This document shows, piece after piece, positions 1-8,921 of a DNA stretch of 64,000 bases (within the stretch, counting starts at the first letter, position 1; every line of letters starts with the position of its first letter). A model generated the notes under the pieces. That model worked only from the letters and a program-made list of their open reading frames with translations. It did not search any database and had not been told where the DNA came from. The position numbers and the translations under genes are program-made. The stretch covers positions 186,001 to 250,000 of the forward strand of contig JBMNFG010000011.1 of NCBI GenBank assembly GCA_050949175.1, read 5' to 3'. The stretch comes from UBA4971 sp900019985 (GTDB taxonomy: Bacteria; Bacillota; SHA-98; UBA4971).

Positions 1-533
1 TTTGTTTCAATAGTGGCAACTACGTCTAAGACTGTAAACTCGCCTTCATTGATAGTCCGGACAGTGCCCCTTACATCATGGGGGACCATTATCCTGTGTT
101 CAACAACTGAGGTCTCCTGGACCACACCGAGGATATCACCGGGTTCAACAGTATCCCCGGGCTTTACCCTTGGTTCAAAATGCCATTTGCGTTCGTAGTC
201 TATTCCGGGCAATTCGATTCCGCGTTCGATGCGGTCGCCCACAAGGTCTTTAATCTTATCAAGAGGCCTTTGAATTCCGTCATATATCGACTCTATAAGG
301 CCAGGTGCCAGCTCTACGGAAAGAGGTTGACCGGTGGTATAAACCGGTTCACCGGGTCCGAGGCCGGCAGTCTCTTCATAAACCTGGATCGATGCTCTGT
401 CGCCTCGCATCTCTATGATCTCGCCGATGAGTCTTTTTTCACTCACCCGCACTACTTCATACATCTTTGCATTGCCCAATCCTTCTGCTATAACCAAAGG
501 ACCTGAGACTTTTACAATCCTTCCTTCACCCAT
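1..533 (-). CDS. ntpA: V-type ATPase subunit A, N-terminal part
   Basis: Catalytic A subunit of the V1 sector, cut by the window edge; about 177 N-terminal residues are visible. The ATG at 533 gives MGEGRIVKVSGPLVIAEGL, the usual start of archaeal and bacterial A subunits. What follows is the beta-barrel (residues 1-75) and the start of the A-specific insertion (EPRVKPGDTVEPGDILG). The P-loop lies outside the window. The start is 8 bp after the stop of the F subunit, so it is the seventh gene of the operon; B and D subunits are expected beyond the edge. The family call is firm; only the missing C-terminus limits it. Confidence 0.95.
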   Translation of the reverse strand, partial: MGEGRIVKVSGPLVIAEGLGNAKMYEVVRVSEKRLIGEIIEMRGDRASIQVYEETAGLGPGEPVYTTGQPLSVELAPGLIESIYDGIQRPLDKIKDLVGDRIERGIELPGIDYERKWHFEPRVKPGDTVEPGDILGVVQETSVVEHRIMVPHDVRGTVRTINEGEFTVLDVVATIET

Positions 534-541
534 TCTAGCTC

Positions 542-871
542 CTACCCTCTCTCCTGGAATAAGATGTCGGCACCGACAGCCTTTTCCACGATCTTCTTCA
601 TCCGCATCCGCGCAAGCCCCAGTGAACCTTCAATTCCGGGGATTATAGCCACTGCAGGAAGCGGCTGATCTTCAAATGCCTTTACAAGTTCAGGCAAGGC
701 CTCTGCCGCCTGCTCAGTAAGGAAAACCACCCCGTACTTCCCTCTTTTAAGCGCGGCTAGAATCTTCTCGCCTTGTTCAGGTCCACCCAGGGCAAATATA
801 TCCGCTCCAAGGGAACGAAATCCCAAGACAGCCTCTTCTTCACCGACCACTGCTATCTTATACATAGACAT
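542..871 (-). CDS. ntpG: V-type ATPase subunit F (NtpG in E. hirae naming)
   Basis: Small central-shaft subunit of the V-type ATPase, 109 residues, usual length for the family. It shows the Rossmann-like fold pattern of subunit F: MYKIAVVGEEEAVLGFRSLG at the N-terminus, the GVVFLTE strand in the middle and a basic C-terminal helix (MRMKKIVEKAVG). The ATG at 871 lies inside the end of the upstream C subunit gene (14 nt overlap), which suggests translational coupling. A second ATG two codons in (MYKIAV) is an equally possible start. It is named F in the general V-ATPase scheme and NtpG in Enterococcus hirae. Confidence 0.93.
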   Translation of the reverse strand: MSMYKIAVVGEEEAVLGFRSLGADIFALGGPEQGEKILAALKRGKYGVVFLTEQAAEALPELVKAFEDQPLPAVAIIPGIEGSLGLARMRMKKIVEKAVGADILFQERG

Positions 872-1865
872 CTCGCAGTCTCTCCCTTATGCTGTCACCT
901 GCTACCCCGGCTGCCTTACCGGCAATTACCAGTCGGGCAATCCGGAGCTCCTGCTGCTTGGCAAGGATGTACCCGATTAGCGGTTCCGGGCCCAGCGGAA
1001 CATATCTTGCCTCGCGGATCAATCCACTTATTATCTCTTCAAGGAATCCCTCTATCTCAGAAAGGGATCCTCCTTCCTCAAGCAGGTTTAATCCGCGCCT
1101 GGCAACAAACTCGTACCCTGTCCCTGACAATACATCCATTAAGGCATCTTGGGATTCATCTTCGTAGGCTTGGCTAAGTCTTCTGTGATCTATGTTTCCC
1201 CCTGCCACCAGGGCATGTTCCACAAGCCACGTGTCCCGCCGCATCTTCCTGGCTCTCAAGAATATCAAGAGATTGAGGAAGTCTATTTCCGTTTTTACGT
1301 ACCTAATGAGAAATTGGATTCCAACAGTCTGTGCCAAATCCAGCAAGGCCTCATGCATAGCCCTGTCAATAACAATATCAATGACCTCAGGGGAAGAACG
1401 CTGACTGTACAGAGCCCGGACTTTCTTTAATGCAGATCTAAACTCAGCCGGCAATTCACGCATTTCCCCATTAATCGCCTTGCAGATGGCATCTTCGCTG
1501 AGAGTTCCAAGACGGGACATGGCCATGACAGGTGAAACATTAAAAATGTTTGCTTTCAGCAATACCTTTAAGTTATGGTAATCATGCCTCAAGGTAATAA
1601 GTCTTGAAAGCCTCTTATCAGGACTGGTCTCTTCTATAAACTGAAGGAGCTTTAATTCCTCTTGGTCCAGGGCCTCGTCTATTGACAGGAGGTCCTTGGC
1701 ACAAGCGGCTACCTGGATATAACCGGCTTCCTCCAGCACCTTGAAAGCACCGCTGACGTCAGACGCGTCAATCATCCGCTCTATTGACGCACGGTCCAGA
1801 AGCTTGGTCTCGACAGCCCGCGTTCTGCCTACAGCGTATGCATACTTTTCTTCATGCCCCAGCAA
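858..1865 (-). CDS. ntpC: V-type ATPase subunit C
   Basis: Subunit C/d of the V-type ATPase, 335 residues. It is the funnel-like cap that joins the central rotor shaft (D and F) to the membrane ring of K subunits. The protein is almost wholly alpha-helical with no membrane segment, and it carries the repeated LLRYVKTEIDFLNLLIFLRARK-like helix pairs typical of the vATP-synt_AC39 family. The start is TTG at 1865, eight nt after a strong GGAGGTGAT site. It lies between E (28 bp gap) and F (overlapping). Confidence 0.92.
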   Translation of the reverse strand: MLGHEEKYAYAVGRTRAVETKLLDRASIERMIDASDVSGAFKVLEEAGYIQVAACAKDLLSIDEALDQEELKLLQFIEETSPDKRLSRLITLRHDYHNLKVLLKANIFNVSPVMAMSRLGTLSEDAICKAINGEMRELPAEFRSALKKVRALYSQRSSPEVIDIVIDRAMHEALLDLAQTVGIQFLIRYVKTEIDFLNLLIFLRARKMRRDTWLVEHALVAGGNIDHRRLSQAYEDESQDALMDVLSGTGYEFVARRGLNLLEEGGSLSEIEGFLEEIISGLIREARYVPLGPEPLIGYILAKQQELRIARLVIAGKAAGVAGDSIRERLRDVYV

Positions 1866-1893
1866 TCTATCACCTCCGGACCCAAGAACCTTC

Positions 1894-2493
1894 TCAGCTA
1901 AAGAGAATACTCGCTACATCGATCAGCAGGGATTCATATTCTCGGGCCAGGATAGCATCAAAAGTACAATTGACTTCAACCTTTCCTGAGCTCAGGATGA
2001 AACCTCCTATGAAATCCCCTGAAGTGTCCGCCAACTGAACCCTGCCCTTATGATTTCCCTTGGCCAGTTCGGCATTGACTTCGTCTATAATTTCCTTACC
2101 TAGTGTCGAGCGGTCTCGTTCAGACATGATGACATCTCCGCCGGTGTCACGCACAACTTCAAGTAAGGACTGCTTAAGATAGTCTCTGTACACTTCCGGC
2201 TCAAGAGAAGCAAGGCGTTCTTTGGCAGAGGAGAATGCCTCTTCAATCAGCTCCTCTTTTGCAGCAAGCAGCTTGCGTCTGGCATCTAAGTCAGCCAGGG
2301 TGAGAATACGTCTTGCGTTCTCCCGGGCTTTTCCTCTTGCTTCAGCCAACTCCTGTTCACGCTTTTTATCAGCTTCTGCCTGAGCCTCTTGGAGAATCTT
2401 TTCTGCATCACGTGTAGCAGCTTCTATAATCTCGTCAGCCTTTAGCTGCGCTTCTTGAAGGATAGCCTCCTTCATTTTCTCCAGCGCGTTCAT
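1894..2493 (-). CDS. ntpE: V-type ATPase subunit E (peripheral stalk)
   Basis: Peripheral-stalk subunit E, 199 residues. Residues 1-110 form a long Ala/Glu/Lys-rich coiled coil (MNALEKMKEAILQEAQLKAD and on), which pairs with the small G/H-type subunit encoded first in the operon. Residues 110-199 are the globular head that binds the A/B hexamer (DTGGDVIMSERDRSTLG, ending in VASILFS). The ATG directly follows the TAG of the K gene with no gap, and GGAGGGG inside the end of K serves as its ribosome site. Confidence 0.93.
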   Translation of the reverse strand: MNALEKMKEAILQEAQLKADEIIEAATRDAEKILQEAQAEADKKREQELAEARGKARENARRILTLADLDARRKLLAAKEELIEEAFSSAKERLASLEPEVYRDYLKQSLLEVVRDTGGDVIMSERDRSTLGKEIIDEVNAELAKGNHKGRVQLADTSGDFIGGFILSSGKVEVNCTFDAILAREYESLLIDVASILFS

Positions 2494-2988
2494 CTATGCT
2501 ACCCCTCCGAATTCAACACCAAAGAGAATCAGAAGCAGAGTTGCAAGGAATGCCAGCACTGCGTAAGTCTCAACCATAGCGGCAAAGACCAAAGGCTTTC
2601 CGAGCTCTTCAGGACGCTTCGCAATAACTCCGAGGCCTGCTGCAGCCACCTTACCCTGCCATACAGCAGAAAGGAGTCCGACCAGCGCAATAGGCATAGC
2701 TGCCGCGATTGCCAGCCAACCTTCAGAAGTAGTCAGCCTGATGACATCTCCGCTGAACACACCCATTTTCATCATGAGCAAGAATCCGGCAAGCGCTCCG
2801 TATATCCCCTGTGTACCCGGTAGAACCTGCAGGAGGAGCACCTGTCCGAATTTGTCGGGGTCTTCCGTCACAACACCTGAACCGGCTGACCCTACTAAAG
2901 CCGTTCCGATTGCTGACCCGATTCCCGGGAAAATGAATGCTACAGCGACTGCAAAGAACCCCAAGACCATTCCTACTGTGATTGACAT
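2494..2988 (-). CDS. ntpK: V-type ATPase subunit K, Na+-type rotor proteolipid
   Basis: Rotor-ring subunit with four transmembrane helices (two fused hairpins), 164 residues, close to the 156-residue Enterococcus hirae NtpK. The ion carboxylate is Glu140 in helix 4 (AAMVETYAVL); helix 2 has no carboxylate, as expected for the fused type. The residues that bind Na+ in E. hirae (Leu61, Thr64, Gln65, Tyr68, Gln110, Glu139) are all present here as Leu56, Thr59, Gln60, Tyr63, Gln111 and Glu140, in the motifs LPGTQGIYG and WQGKVAAAG. This supports Na+ rather than H+ coupling. The start ATG follows the I gene by 6 bp. Confidence 0.94.
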   Translation of the reverse strand: MSITVGMVLGFFAVAVAFIFPGIGSAIGTALVGSAGSGVVTEDPDKFGQVLLLQVLPGTQGIYGALAGFLLMMKMGVFSGDVIRLTTSEGWLAIAAAMPIALVGLLSAVWQGKVAAAGLGVIAKRPEELGKPLVFAAMVETYAVLAFLATLLLILFGVEFGGVA

Positions 2989-2994
2989 ATTTCT

Positions 2995-4974
2995 CTATGC
3001 CTCCCCTTCCTCCACAATTTCAATGTACTTTGTCTTTCTTCTAAAAGGCCTAAATCTTCTGCCTCCGCCTTCGAAGAACTTGCTGTAGAACTCTACATAC
3101 TGCAATCTGCTTGCGTGCACGTATGAACCGACCACATTGATTGCCAGATTGAACACATGTCCGATGGCCAGAATCAGCAGCATGGGAATCCATCCGACAA
3201 ACTTGATCGAGAGGAAACGTTTTGCCATATCGTTAACTACCATAGCAATTACAGATGAAGCGAGTCCTAAAGCAAGCAGTCTTGAATATGACAGCAAGTC
3301 ACTGGCATATCCGGTGATATCATAGAGGCTTAAGATTCCGGCGCCCAAGCGTTTGATAATATTCTTATGGGCCCTTCCCTGGGTGAGGATAAGCCCGCCT
3401 GCACCGACTATCGCCAGCCACTTTCCAACCACACCCATAGTAGGATTGCCCAAAGCAGACGCACCCAGCAATAACAGGAATCCTGTTAAGAAGGGATACC
3501 ACAGGCCTTGGTCAAATATGGCCTCTTTTACATTGCCCAGTTTGAGATTGTAATAAAGCTTCATGCCAAGACCCACGTAGATCTGTACAAGCCCAAGGGC
3601 AAAAGATACACCCAGCATCAGTAAGGGGTTTTCCAAGGGATTGAACCAAATGGGAGCAATACCGAAAAAGTCACCGAACCACGAACCTGTGAGAGCTCCC
3701 ACCAGCACACATGCAGCCCCTGATATTGCCATCATTATAAAGAGCTTTTTTGCAGTTCCTGCCATCCTGACTTTCCTCAGCAGAAGCAGGCAGACAATAG
3801 TCAGGATAATGCCATATCCTGCATCTCCCAATGCCATCCCGAAGTATATGAAGAAAAACGGCATTGCAGGAACTGAAGGGTCAAGGGTTCCCGGCCTAGG
3901 CATCCCGTAGACTTCAGTGACCGCCTCAAAAGGCTCAAAAGGTGCAGGGTTGTCTAAAACGACCGGAGGATTCTCATTTTCATAGGGATCACGTGTTTCC
4001 ACGTGGACCATATCGTATTGTGACTGCACTGCCTCTTTTAATGCCGGCACATCTTCTTCGCGTGTCCACCCTTCTATTAAAAACGCAGTACGCGTCGCAG
4101 GACATTCAGCAGCTAAGGTTCGCCTATCTAGGGCAAGAGATACGCGGTCATAAACTGAGTAAATCTTAACTCGCTCCCCAAGCAGCTCCTTTGCTTGCTC
4201 TTCGAGCTCTGCAACTTCCCCATCGATAGAAGACAGCCTTTCTTCAATCGCCTTAATAGCATCCTTCGGAGTACCTTCCACTTCAGGAAGCTCCTCAGGG
4301 AGAATCCCACGGGCAGAGAGGATCTGGTACACCTTATCCCTATCTTCATTAAGACAGACCAGCATGACAGGAATGTATCGTGAACCTTGTCTTGAATCTG
4401 ACACCAAGTATGCACTGGGACATGATTCTCTGATTTCAGCTGTGATATCTTCATAAAACCTTGACGGAAACTTGTAGAGCACAATTGATATTCTGCTGCT
4501 GCCTGACAGTTCAGAAACTGGCACATCCAGCCATTCCCACGGGAGGAGTTGGTTGTAAGCATCCAGGAGATGGGCTTCTTCGTTACTCCTCATTGAAAGC
4601 CCTTCATCAAGCGTGCGGCACTTCTCATAAATCGCGTGGGCTTCATCTAACTTACTTCCAAGGTCAGCAAAGGTCGAGCTCTCGAGGTATACCTTTCCTC
4701 CGGCGAATTGCTCGATCATGTTCTTCTTGATGGTCTCGAATTTATTGAAGAAGTCGATACAGAACTTCAGTTCAGTAAGCGCCCTTGACAGTTCTTCCTG
4801 TTCCTTGTTGACATCTCCGCAGACTTGGCATAGCTGATTCCAAGAACACGCCTCAGGGTCAACTTCGGTTTGTTCGATCTCAACTACCCCAGCGTCCTGC
4901 AACACCCGGATAATTCCGTCGGCATAGGAGACAGGCGCGACAAGGGACACTTTCTTCATCTTAGCGATTGCCAC
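2995..4974 (-). CDS. ntpI: V-type ATPase subunit I (a-type stator)
   Basis: Membrane stator subunit I, 659 residues, normal for the family. Roughly residues 1-360 are the cytoplasmic domain with a coiled coil near 230-270 (SIDGEVAELEEQAKELLGER). About seven or eight transmembrane helices follow from residue 370. The helix containing LLSYSRLLALGLASSVIAMV holds the arginine that faces the rotor carboxylate in this family. The start is GTG at 4974, overlapping the end of the upstream stalk gene by 14 nt. Together with K it forms the ion path. Confidence 0.95.
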   Translation of the reverse strand: MAIAKMKKVSLVAPVSYADGIIRVLQDAGVVEIEQTEVDPEACSWNQLCQVCGDVNKEQEELSRALTELKFCIDFFNKFETIKKNMIEQFAGGKVYLESSTFADLGSKLDEAHAIYEKCRTLDEGLSMRSNEEAHLLDAYNQLLPWEWLDVPVSELSGSSRISIVLYKFPSRFYEDITAEIRESCPSAYLVSDSRQGSRYIPVMLVCLNEDRDKVYQILSARGILPEELPEVEGTPKDAIKAIEERLSSIDGEVAELEEQAKELLGERVKIYSVYDRVSLALDRRTLAAECPATRTAFLIEGWTREEDVPALKEAVQSQYDMVHVETRDPYENENPPVVLDNPAPFEPFEAVTEVYGMPRPGTLDPSVPAMPFFFIYFGMALGDAGYGIILTIVCLLLLRKVRMAGTAKKLFIMMAISGAACVLVGALTGSWFGDFFGIAPIWFNPLENPLLMLGVSFALGLVQIYVGLGMKLYYNLKLGNVKEAIFDQGLWYPFLTGFLLLLGASALGNPTMGVVGKWLAIVGAGGLILTQGRAHKNIIKRLGAGILSLYDITGYASDLLSYSRLLALGLASSVIAMVVNDMAKRFLSIKFVGWIPMLLILAIGHVFNLAINVVGSYVHASRLQYVEFYSKFFEGGGRRFRPFRRKTKYIEIVEEGEA

Positions 4975-5287
4975 TTGAAGTCACAACCCTCTCTACTATT
5001 AGATCAACAGCACGAGGAATGTTAGCTCGTGCCTTATCACGCAATTCCCGGCACAATTCATCGTTTCGTTTCAACATCTCAGTAGCTTCGGCCTGTGCTT
5101 TCGCACTTTCGGCTTCAATTATGGATTTACCCTCAGCAACTGCTTCAGCCATCGCTTTTTCCATCAGAGCCCTGGCAGATGCACGAGCATCGCGCAAAAT
5201 GCCTCTGGCCCGCTCCTCTGCTTCCCGTATAGTGTCATCAGCAGAAGATTCCGTCTCCTGAAGCTGCTTGAGGACTTCATATGCCAA
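4961..5287 (-). CDS. ntpF: V-type ATPase peripheral stalk subunit G/H (NtpF)
   Basis: First gene of the operon, 108 residues from the TTG at 5287 (MAYEVLKQLQETESS). That start is chosen because a perfect GGAGGTGAG lies about 5 nt before it; the longer reading from 5317 has no ribosome site. The protein is one long Ala/Glu/Arg-rich coiled coil (AEERARGILRDARASARALM), matching the G/H subunit that pairs with E in the peripheral stalk. Its position before I is the same as ntpF in the Enterococcus hirae ntpFIKECGABD operon. Confidence 0.85.
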   Translation of the reverse strand: MAYEVLKQLQETESSADDTIREAEERARGILRDARASARALMEKAMAEAVAEGKSIIEAESAKAQAEATEMLKRNDELCRELRDKARANIPRAVDLIVERVVTSSGNR

Positions 5288-5324
5288 AACCCTCACCTCC
5301 AACGTAACGGCAATCACATTTTAT

Positions 5325-5352
5325 AGTATAGCAAAAATGAAAGCGGGACAAC
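5325..5352 (-). promoter_or_regulatory. Predicted promoter of the V-ATPase operon
   Basis: On the minus strand TATACT (5330-5325) is preceded by TG one base upstream, an extended -10 box. TTGTCC (5352-5347) lies 16 bp upstream as a weak -35. The transcript would begin about 30 nt before the ribosome site of the stalk subunit. Another TTGACA at 5359-5354 is too far away (23 bp). Prediction from sequence only. Confidence 0.5.
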
Positions 5353-5811
5353 TGTCAATTCCTTGCCAGTGGCCCCATGTCAATTCTTATATTCGCTAAA
5401 ACTTTCTCATATCCTCCAGCAAAATCCCCATTGATGAGTTTTGGCATTTTTCATAATTCATTGACTTGCACACCCTAACAAGCAGGCATCTTCCAAAAAC
5501 AGGATTGTCTAAAGTGTTGGAACTACTTCTGAATAACTACGTTTTATATTACTGAAGGTAGGGAAATGAGCCTTCGACTGAAGGGATGAGACCTTCTCTC
5601 TACTGTATGAGGAGCTCCTCAAACGGTGAACACGAGGCGCGCGCCCTTTATGTGAGTTTTACGGTTTTCTACCTCCAATATGTCCACGCCAAAAGACCAC
5701 CCTAAACCCAGCGAGAGCCGCTTTCCGGTACAGTCACCCCAGCTTGCCGAGTAGGCGGCTCTTGCTTGCTTCATGTTTCCATATGATAAGTTTTGTGCAA
5801 GGTACTATGTC
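5353..5811. other. Intergenic region without a recognisable gene
   Basis: About 460 bp between the V-ATPase promoter and the end of trxB. No convincing reading frame, tRNA or known riboswitch was recognised. The only structure seen is an 8-bp inverted repeat AGAGCCGC/GCGGCTCT (about 5713-5764) with a 33-nt loop. It has no following T-run, so a terminator role for trxB is only possible, not shown. A loose near-repeat (ACTGAAGG twice, about 5551-5585) is also present. Confidence 0.5.
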
Positions 5812-5833
5812 TAAGTTACCTATAAGTTACCTA
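5812..5833 (-). repeat. 11-bp tandem repeat x2 beginning at the trxB stop codon
   Basis: On the minus strand the stop codon TAG of trxB (5833-5831) opens the unit TAGGTAACTTA, which is repeated once more exactly (5833-5823 and 5822-5812). Small on its own, but it follows the same rule as four larger arrays in the window: the repeat starts at the stop codon. Confidence 0.8.
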
Positions 5834-6769
5834 CTGGAGTTCTGACATGTACTTATCTGCCTCTGTAGCTGCTATAGCGCCATCGCTTACAGCAGTTACA
5901 ACTTGCCTGAGCGATTTCGCCCTGACATCCCCGGCAGCGAACAATCCGGGGGTTGATGTCCTCATCCGATCATCAGTAAGTATATAGCCTCTTTCATCTG
6001 TCTCAACCATGTCCTTCACAAACTCACTGGAAGGACGGATGCCGACCGCTATGAATATGCCGTCAGCTTCTACGAGCTTCGTTTCGCCTGTTCTCGCATC
6101 CTTTAACACTGCACCCTGCACATTGTTTTCCCCAACAATCTCAGTGACTTGCGAATGCCAGAAAAACTGAATCTTCGGGTGCCTTAAAGCAGCTTCTTGC
6201 AGCACTTTTGTTGCCCTGAGCTCGCCCCGCCTGTGGATCACGCTAACTTGCTTTGCAAATCTGGTAAGGAACATTGCCTCGACTATTGCTGTGTCTCCTC
6301 CTCCGACTATCAATACATGTTTGTCGCGGAAGAACGGCCCATCACAAGTAGCACAATATGATACGCCTAGCCCCTGGAGCTTGTCCTCACCCGGTACACC
6401 CAGGCGCCTACGAACCGACCCTGTTGCGATGATTGCCGTTTTGGCTAGGAGTTCCCCTTCACCCGTATCTACTTTGAAACGCCTTTCACTGTCCTTAGAA
6501 ACACCGCTCACAGGAGTAAAGACAAATTCCACTTTGAATCTGCGTGCTTGTTCCTCCATTCGCTGCATCAGATCCTGCCCGGAAATCGCTTCAGGAAACC
6601 CCGGGTAATTCCCTATCCAGTGCGTTGTCGCTGCCAGTCCGCCTACCATGCCTTGTTCCAGCACTACAGTAGACAGCCTGGCTCGTCCGGCGTAAAGGGC
6701 AGCGGAAAGCCCTGCAGGCCCCGCGCCGATAATTGCCACGTCCATCTCCTTACCTTCCAGAAGCCCCAA
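5831..6769 (-). CDS. trxB: Thioredoxin reductase
   Basis: FAD/NADPH-dependent thioredoxin-disulfide reductase, about 312 residues. Visible parts are the N-terminal FAD site (DVAIIGAGPAGLSAALYAGR), the redox motif CATC in SYCATCDGPFF, the NADPH site GGGDTAIVEA and the C-terminal FAD motif GLFAAGDVR. Three starts are possible: GTG at 6775, TTG at 6769 and ATG at 6745 (MDVAII). TTG 6769 is preferred because GGAGGTGA lies 6 nt before it, but ATG 6745 fits the family length better. It stands alone between the V-ATPase and dacF, which ends 32 bp upstream. Confidence 0.93.
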   Translation of the reverse strand: MGLLEGKEMDVAIIGAGPAGLSAALYAGRARLSTVVLEQGMVGGLAATTHWIGNYPGFPEAISGQDLMQRMEEQARRFKVEFVFTPVSGVSKDSERRFKVDTGEGELLAKTAIIATGSVRRRLGVPGEDKLQGLGVSYCATCDGPFFRDKHVLIVGGGDTAIVEAMFLTRFAKQVSVIHRRGELRATKVLQEAALRHPKIQFFWHSQVTEIVGENNVQGAVLKDARTGETKLVEADGIFIAVGIRPSSEFVKDMVETDERGYILTDDRMRTSTPGLFAAGDVRAKSLRQVVTAVSDGAIAATEADKYMSELQ

Positions 6770-6801
6770 AGTCACTCACCTCCGCAGTTATTACCGGTAT
6801 A

Positions 6802-8028
6802 TTACTGCCTTCTTCCTACAGCATCCTTAAGTTTCCTTATTATAAGCCTAGGCAGCGTCAACCTGGGTACACTTGCTTCTGCTGCCAAGTCAACTCGAGC
6901 CAGTTCATCTTCGTCAAAGACAATGGCAAGCCGACCTATGATCTGCCCTGCAACAACAGGTGCAATAAGGGGTTCGTCAAGGATGATCTTCTCCCGAATG
7001 AGGTGAGAGAGAGCCCGCGGAACAGCAATCCTCAGGTTATCCAGGGGCATCACACCGACCTCAGGTTCCGTTCCTCCCTTGACTCCGATCTTCGTCAGGG
7101 TTTTGCCGGACTCAGCAAAAGTCATCACATGGAATTCTTCAAACCCGTAACTGAGGAGCTTTGCAGAATCTGACCACCTGGCGTGTGAGTCCAGAACAAC
7201 TGATATGAATTGGATCCCGTTGCGTGTAGCTGAAGCTACGAGACAGTAGCCTGCAGCCTGAGTTGTGCCGGTTTTCACCCCATCTGCCCCTTCAAAGGAC
7301 CAGAGTAACCAGTTGGTATTTGTGAGCTTACGCTTCTCCTCAGATTCTCCCTGGATCAAGGTAACTTCTGCTTCCCGTGTGCTTACTATATCTGCAAATA
7401 AAGGATATTTCAACCCGTACCGGGCCATAAGAGCCAAGTCGAAGGCAGTGGAGTAGTGGTTTGGTTCGGTAAGCCCGTGTGGATTCGCGAATCTGGTGTT
7501 CATTGCTCCGAGCTTTCGCGCTTTTAAGTTCATCATTCTGACGAAGTCTTTTTCACTGCCTGCGATGTGTTCAGCTATAGCCACACAACCATCATTGCCT
7601 GATCGGAGCATCGTCCCGCGGATAAGATCCCCAAGTTTTATGGTTTGACCTTTTTTCAGCCACAAAGTCGATCCTCCGGTGCTCGCTGCCTTTCCGCTGA
7701 CAACTACAGTGGAGTCCATATCCCCCAGTTCTATGGCAAGAAGGGCGGTCATTATCTTTGTGGTGCTGGCAGGGTGCATTCGCATATGCTCGTTCTTTCC
7801 GTAGACAACTGTACCTGTTGTTGCCTCGATTAACACGGCAGACCTTGCGGTAATGTATGGCCCTTCCCGGTAGTTAGGCACGTAGACTACTTCGGGGTAC
7901 CGACTTGACCTCGTGTATAGCTTGCCTGCAGTAGGCAGGAGTAAGACCTGGCCGGTAAAAGCCAAAACCACTGCTGCCATGCATATGCTTACAACAACGG
8001 AAAGTATCTTCCTGCCTGAAATAACCAA
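6802..8028 (-). CDS. dacF: D-alanyl-D-alanine carboxypeptidase, DacF/PBP5 type
   Basis: Penicillin-binding protein of low molecular weight that trims D-Ala from peptidoglycan stem peptides, 408 residues. There is an N-terminal hydrophobic segment (residues 8-31). The catalytic motifs are SxxK at Ser88-Lys91 (PASTTKIMTAL), SGN (RSGNDGCVAIAEH) and KTG (VKTGTTQAAGY). A C-terminal PBP5-type beta domain is followed by a basic amphipathic tail (RLIIRKLKDAVGRRQ) suited to membrane attachment. The start is TTG at 8028 after AGGTGGG. In spore formers close relatives act in cortex or vegetative wall remodelling; which of these applies cannot be told here. Confidence 0.92.
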   Translation of the reverse strand: MVISGRKILSVVVSICMAAVVLAFTGQVLLLPTAGKLYTRSSRYPEVVYVPNYREGPYITARSAVLIEATTGTVVYGKNEHMRMHPASTTKIMTALLAIELGDMDSTVVVSGKAASTGGSTLWLKKGQTIKLGDLIRGTMLRSGNDGCVAIAEHIAGSEKDFVRMMNLKARKLGAMNTRFANPHGLTEPNHYSTAFDLALMARYGLKYPLFADIVSTREAEVTLIQGESEEKRKLTNTNWLLWSFEGADGVKTGTTQAAGYCLVASATRNGIQFISVVLDSHARWSDSAKLLSYGFEEFHVMTFAESGKTLTKIGVKGGTEPEVGVMPLDNLRIAVPRALSHLIREKIILDEPLIAPVVAGQIIGRLAIVFDEDELARVDLAAEASVPRLTLPRLIIRKLKDAVGRRQ

Positions 8029-8344
8029 TTAACCCACCTGCGCTCTAGACTGTAAACCTCTTATACGGAAAGTGTCCGATGCAGGGATTCGTTTGCTCAG
8101 AATTACCCTATGCCCGTGTTCTCCATACTATGCATTACCTCATCCCATGCCTAGTACGTCCTTTTCACCATGATATGCTGCGCATCACAAGAAGCGATGA
8201 AATTCAGCCTTACGAGCCACAGAATCTATGGAAATATCATCCATTAGAACGAAGGAATTGCCTGCCTATCCCAATAAATTACAGGCAATATCCAAATCAG
8301 GATTATGCCAAAGCGCGATCTACTATTAAGGAGATGAAAAAACA
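8029..8344. other. Divergent intergenic region
   Basis: About 315 bp between dacF (minus) and the secreted-protein pair (plus). A short reading frame exists (8079-8348) but has no ribosome site and no protein-like composition. No riboswitch or repeat was recognised. AAGGAG at 8328-8333 is the ribosome site of the next gene. Confidence 0.5.
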
Positions 8345-8890
8345 ATGAGACTTCTATTATCAAAAAGGCAGGCACTGTTGTTTACCGTGGCATTTATCCT
8401 ACTATATCAAGGCATTGCCATAGCCAACGCGGGCGAACCGGTAATGGCTGTCACATGCAAGGTGGTACCGACAATCGAAGTATCGTTTCCTGACCTTCTG
8501 GAGCTTGGCAATGCTGCTCCCAGCTCTAACACGGACGAATCTTTCATAATGTCAGAAACACAATCAGTGAAAGTGTGGTCAAATACAAACTGGGCTTTAA
8601 AGGCGCGGAGCGATTCATTTGACGGACGAATGAGAAAATGGACATCAGGCGAATACTCCTCTGAATCACTGTACTCTCCCCTGGAGCTACAAGTGGAAGG
8701 GAAAGGCCAATTCACATCAGTTACTGATGAAGATACCACGATTGTAGAGAATCAGCCTCCTACAGGTGAAGGCGGAGCCACTCTCAGCCTCGTATTCAAA
8801 CAGGCTATCTCGTATAACGATTCACCGATCATTGAATCTGACGCCTGTTACAGAATAGAAATAACTTTCACAGCTGTACAGGCCTACTAA
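8345..8890 (+). CDS. Secreted beta-rich surface protein, WxL/DUF4402-like
   Basis: 181 residues with a clear signal peptide (residues 1-29, hydrophobic LLFTVAFILLYQGIAIANA). The mature part begins with VTCKVVPTIEVSFPDLLELG. It has the style of the small secreted beta-sandwich domains in which a 'V.P.IEV..P..L.LG...P' strand is followed by a SNTNWALKA strand, as in WxL- or DUF4402-like proteins. It lacks the two WxL motifs, so the family assignment is by resemblance only. The start ATG is 11 nt after AAGGAG. It is followed 31 bp later by a second secreted protein, and the two are probably expressed together. Confidence 0.55.
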   Translation: MRLLLSKRQALLFTVAFILLYQGIAIANAGEPVMAVTCKVVPTIEVSFPDLLELGNAAPSSNTDESFIMSETQSVKVWSNTNWALKARSDSFDGRMRKWTSGEYSSESLYSPLELQVEGKGQFTSVTDEDTTIVENQPPTGEGGATLSLVFKQAISYNDSPIIESDACYRIEITFTAVQAY

Positions 8891-8921
8891 AGAAAGCCTT
8901 GTAACTTGGGAGGTGGTTTAG

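Noticed and set aside
5713..5764. Known riboswitch or small RNA in the V-ATPase/trxB gap
   Set aside because: Only an 8-bp inverted repeat was seen; none of the conserved cores of common riboswitches, 6S, SRP or tmRNA was recognised.
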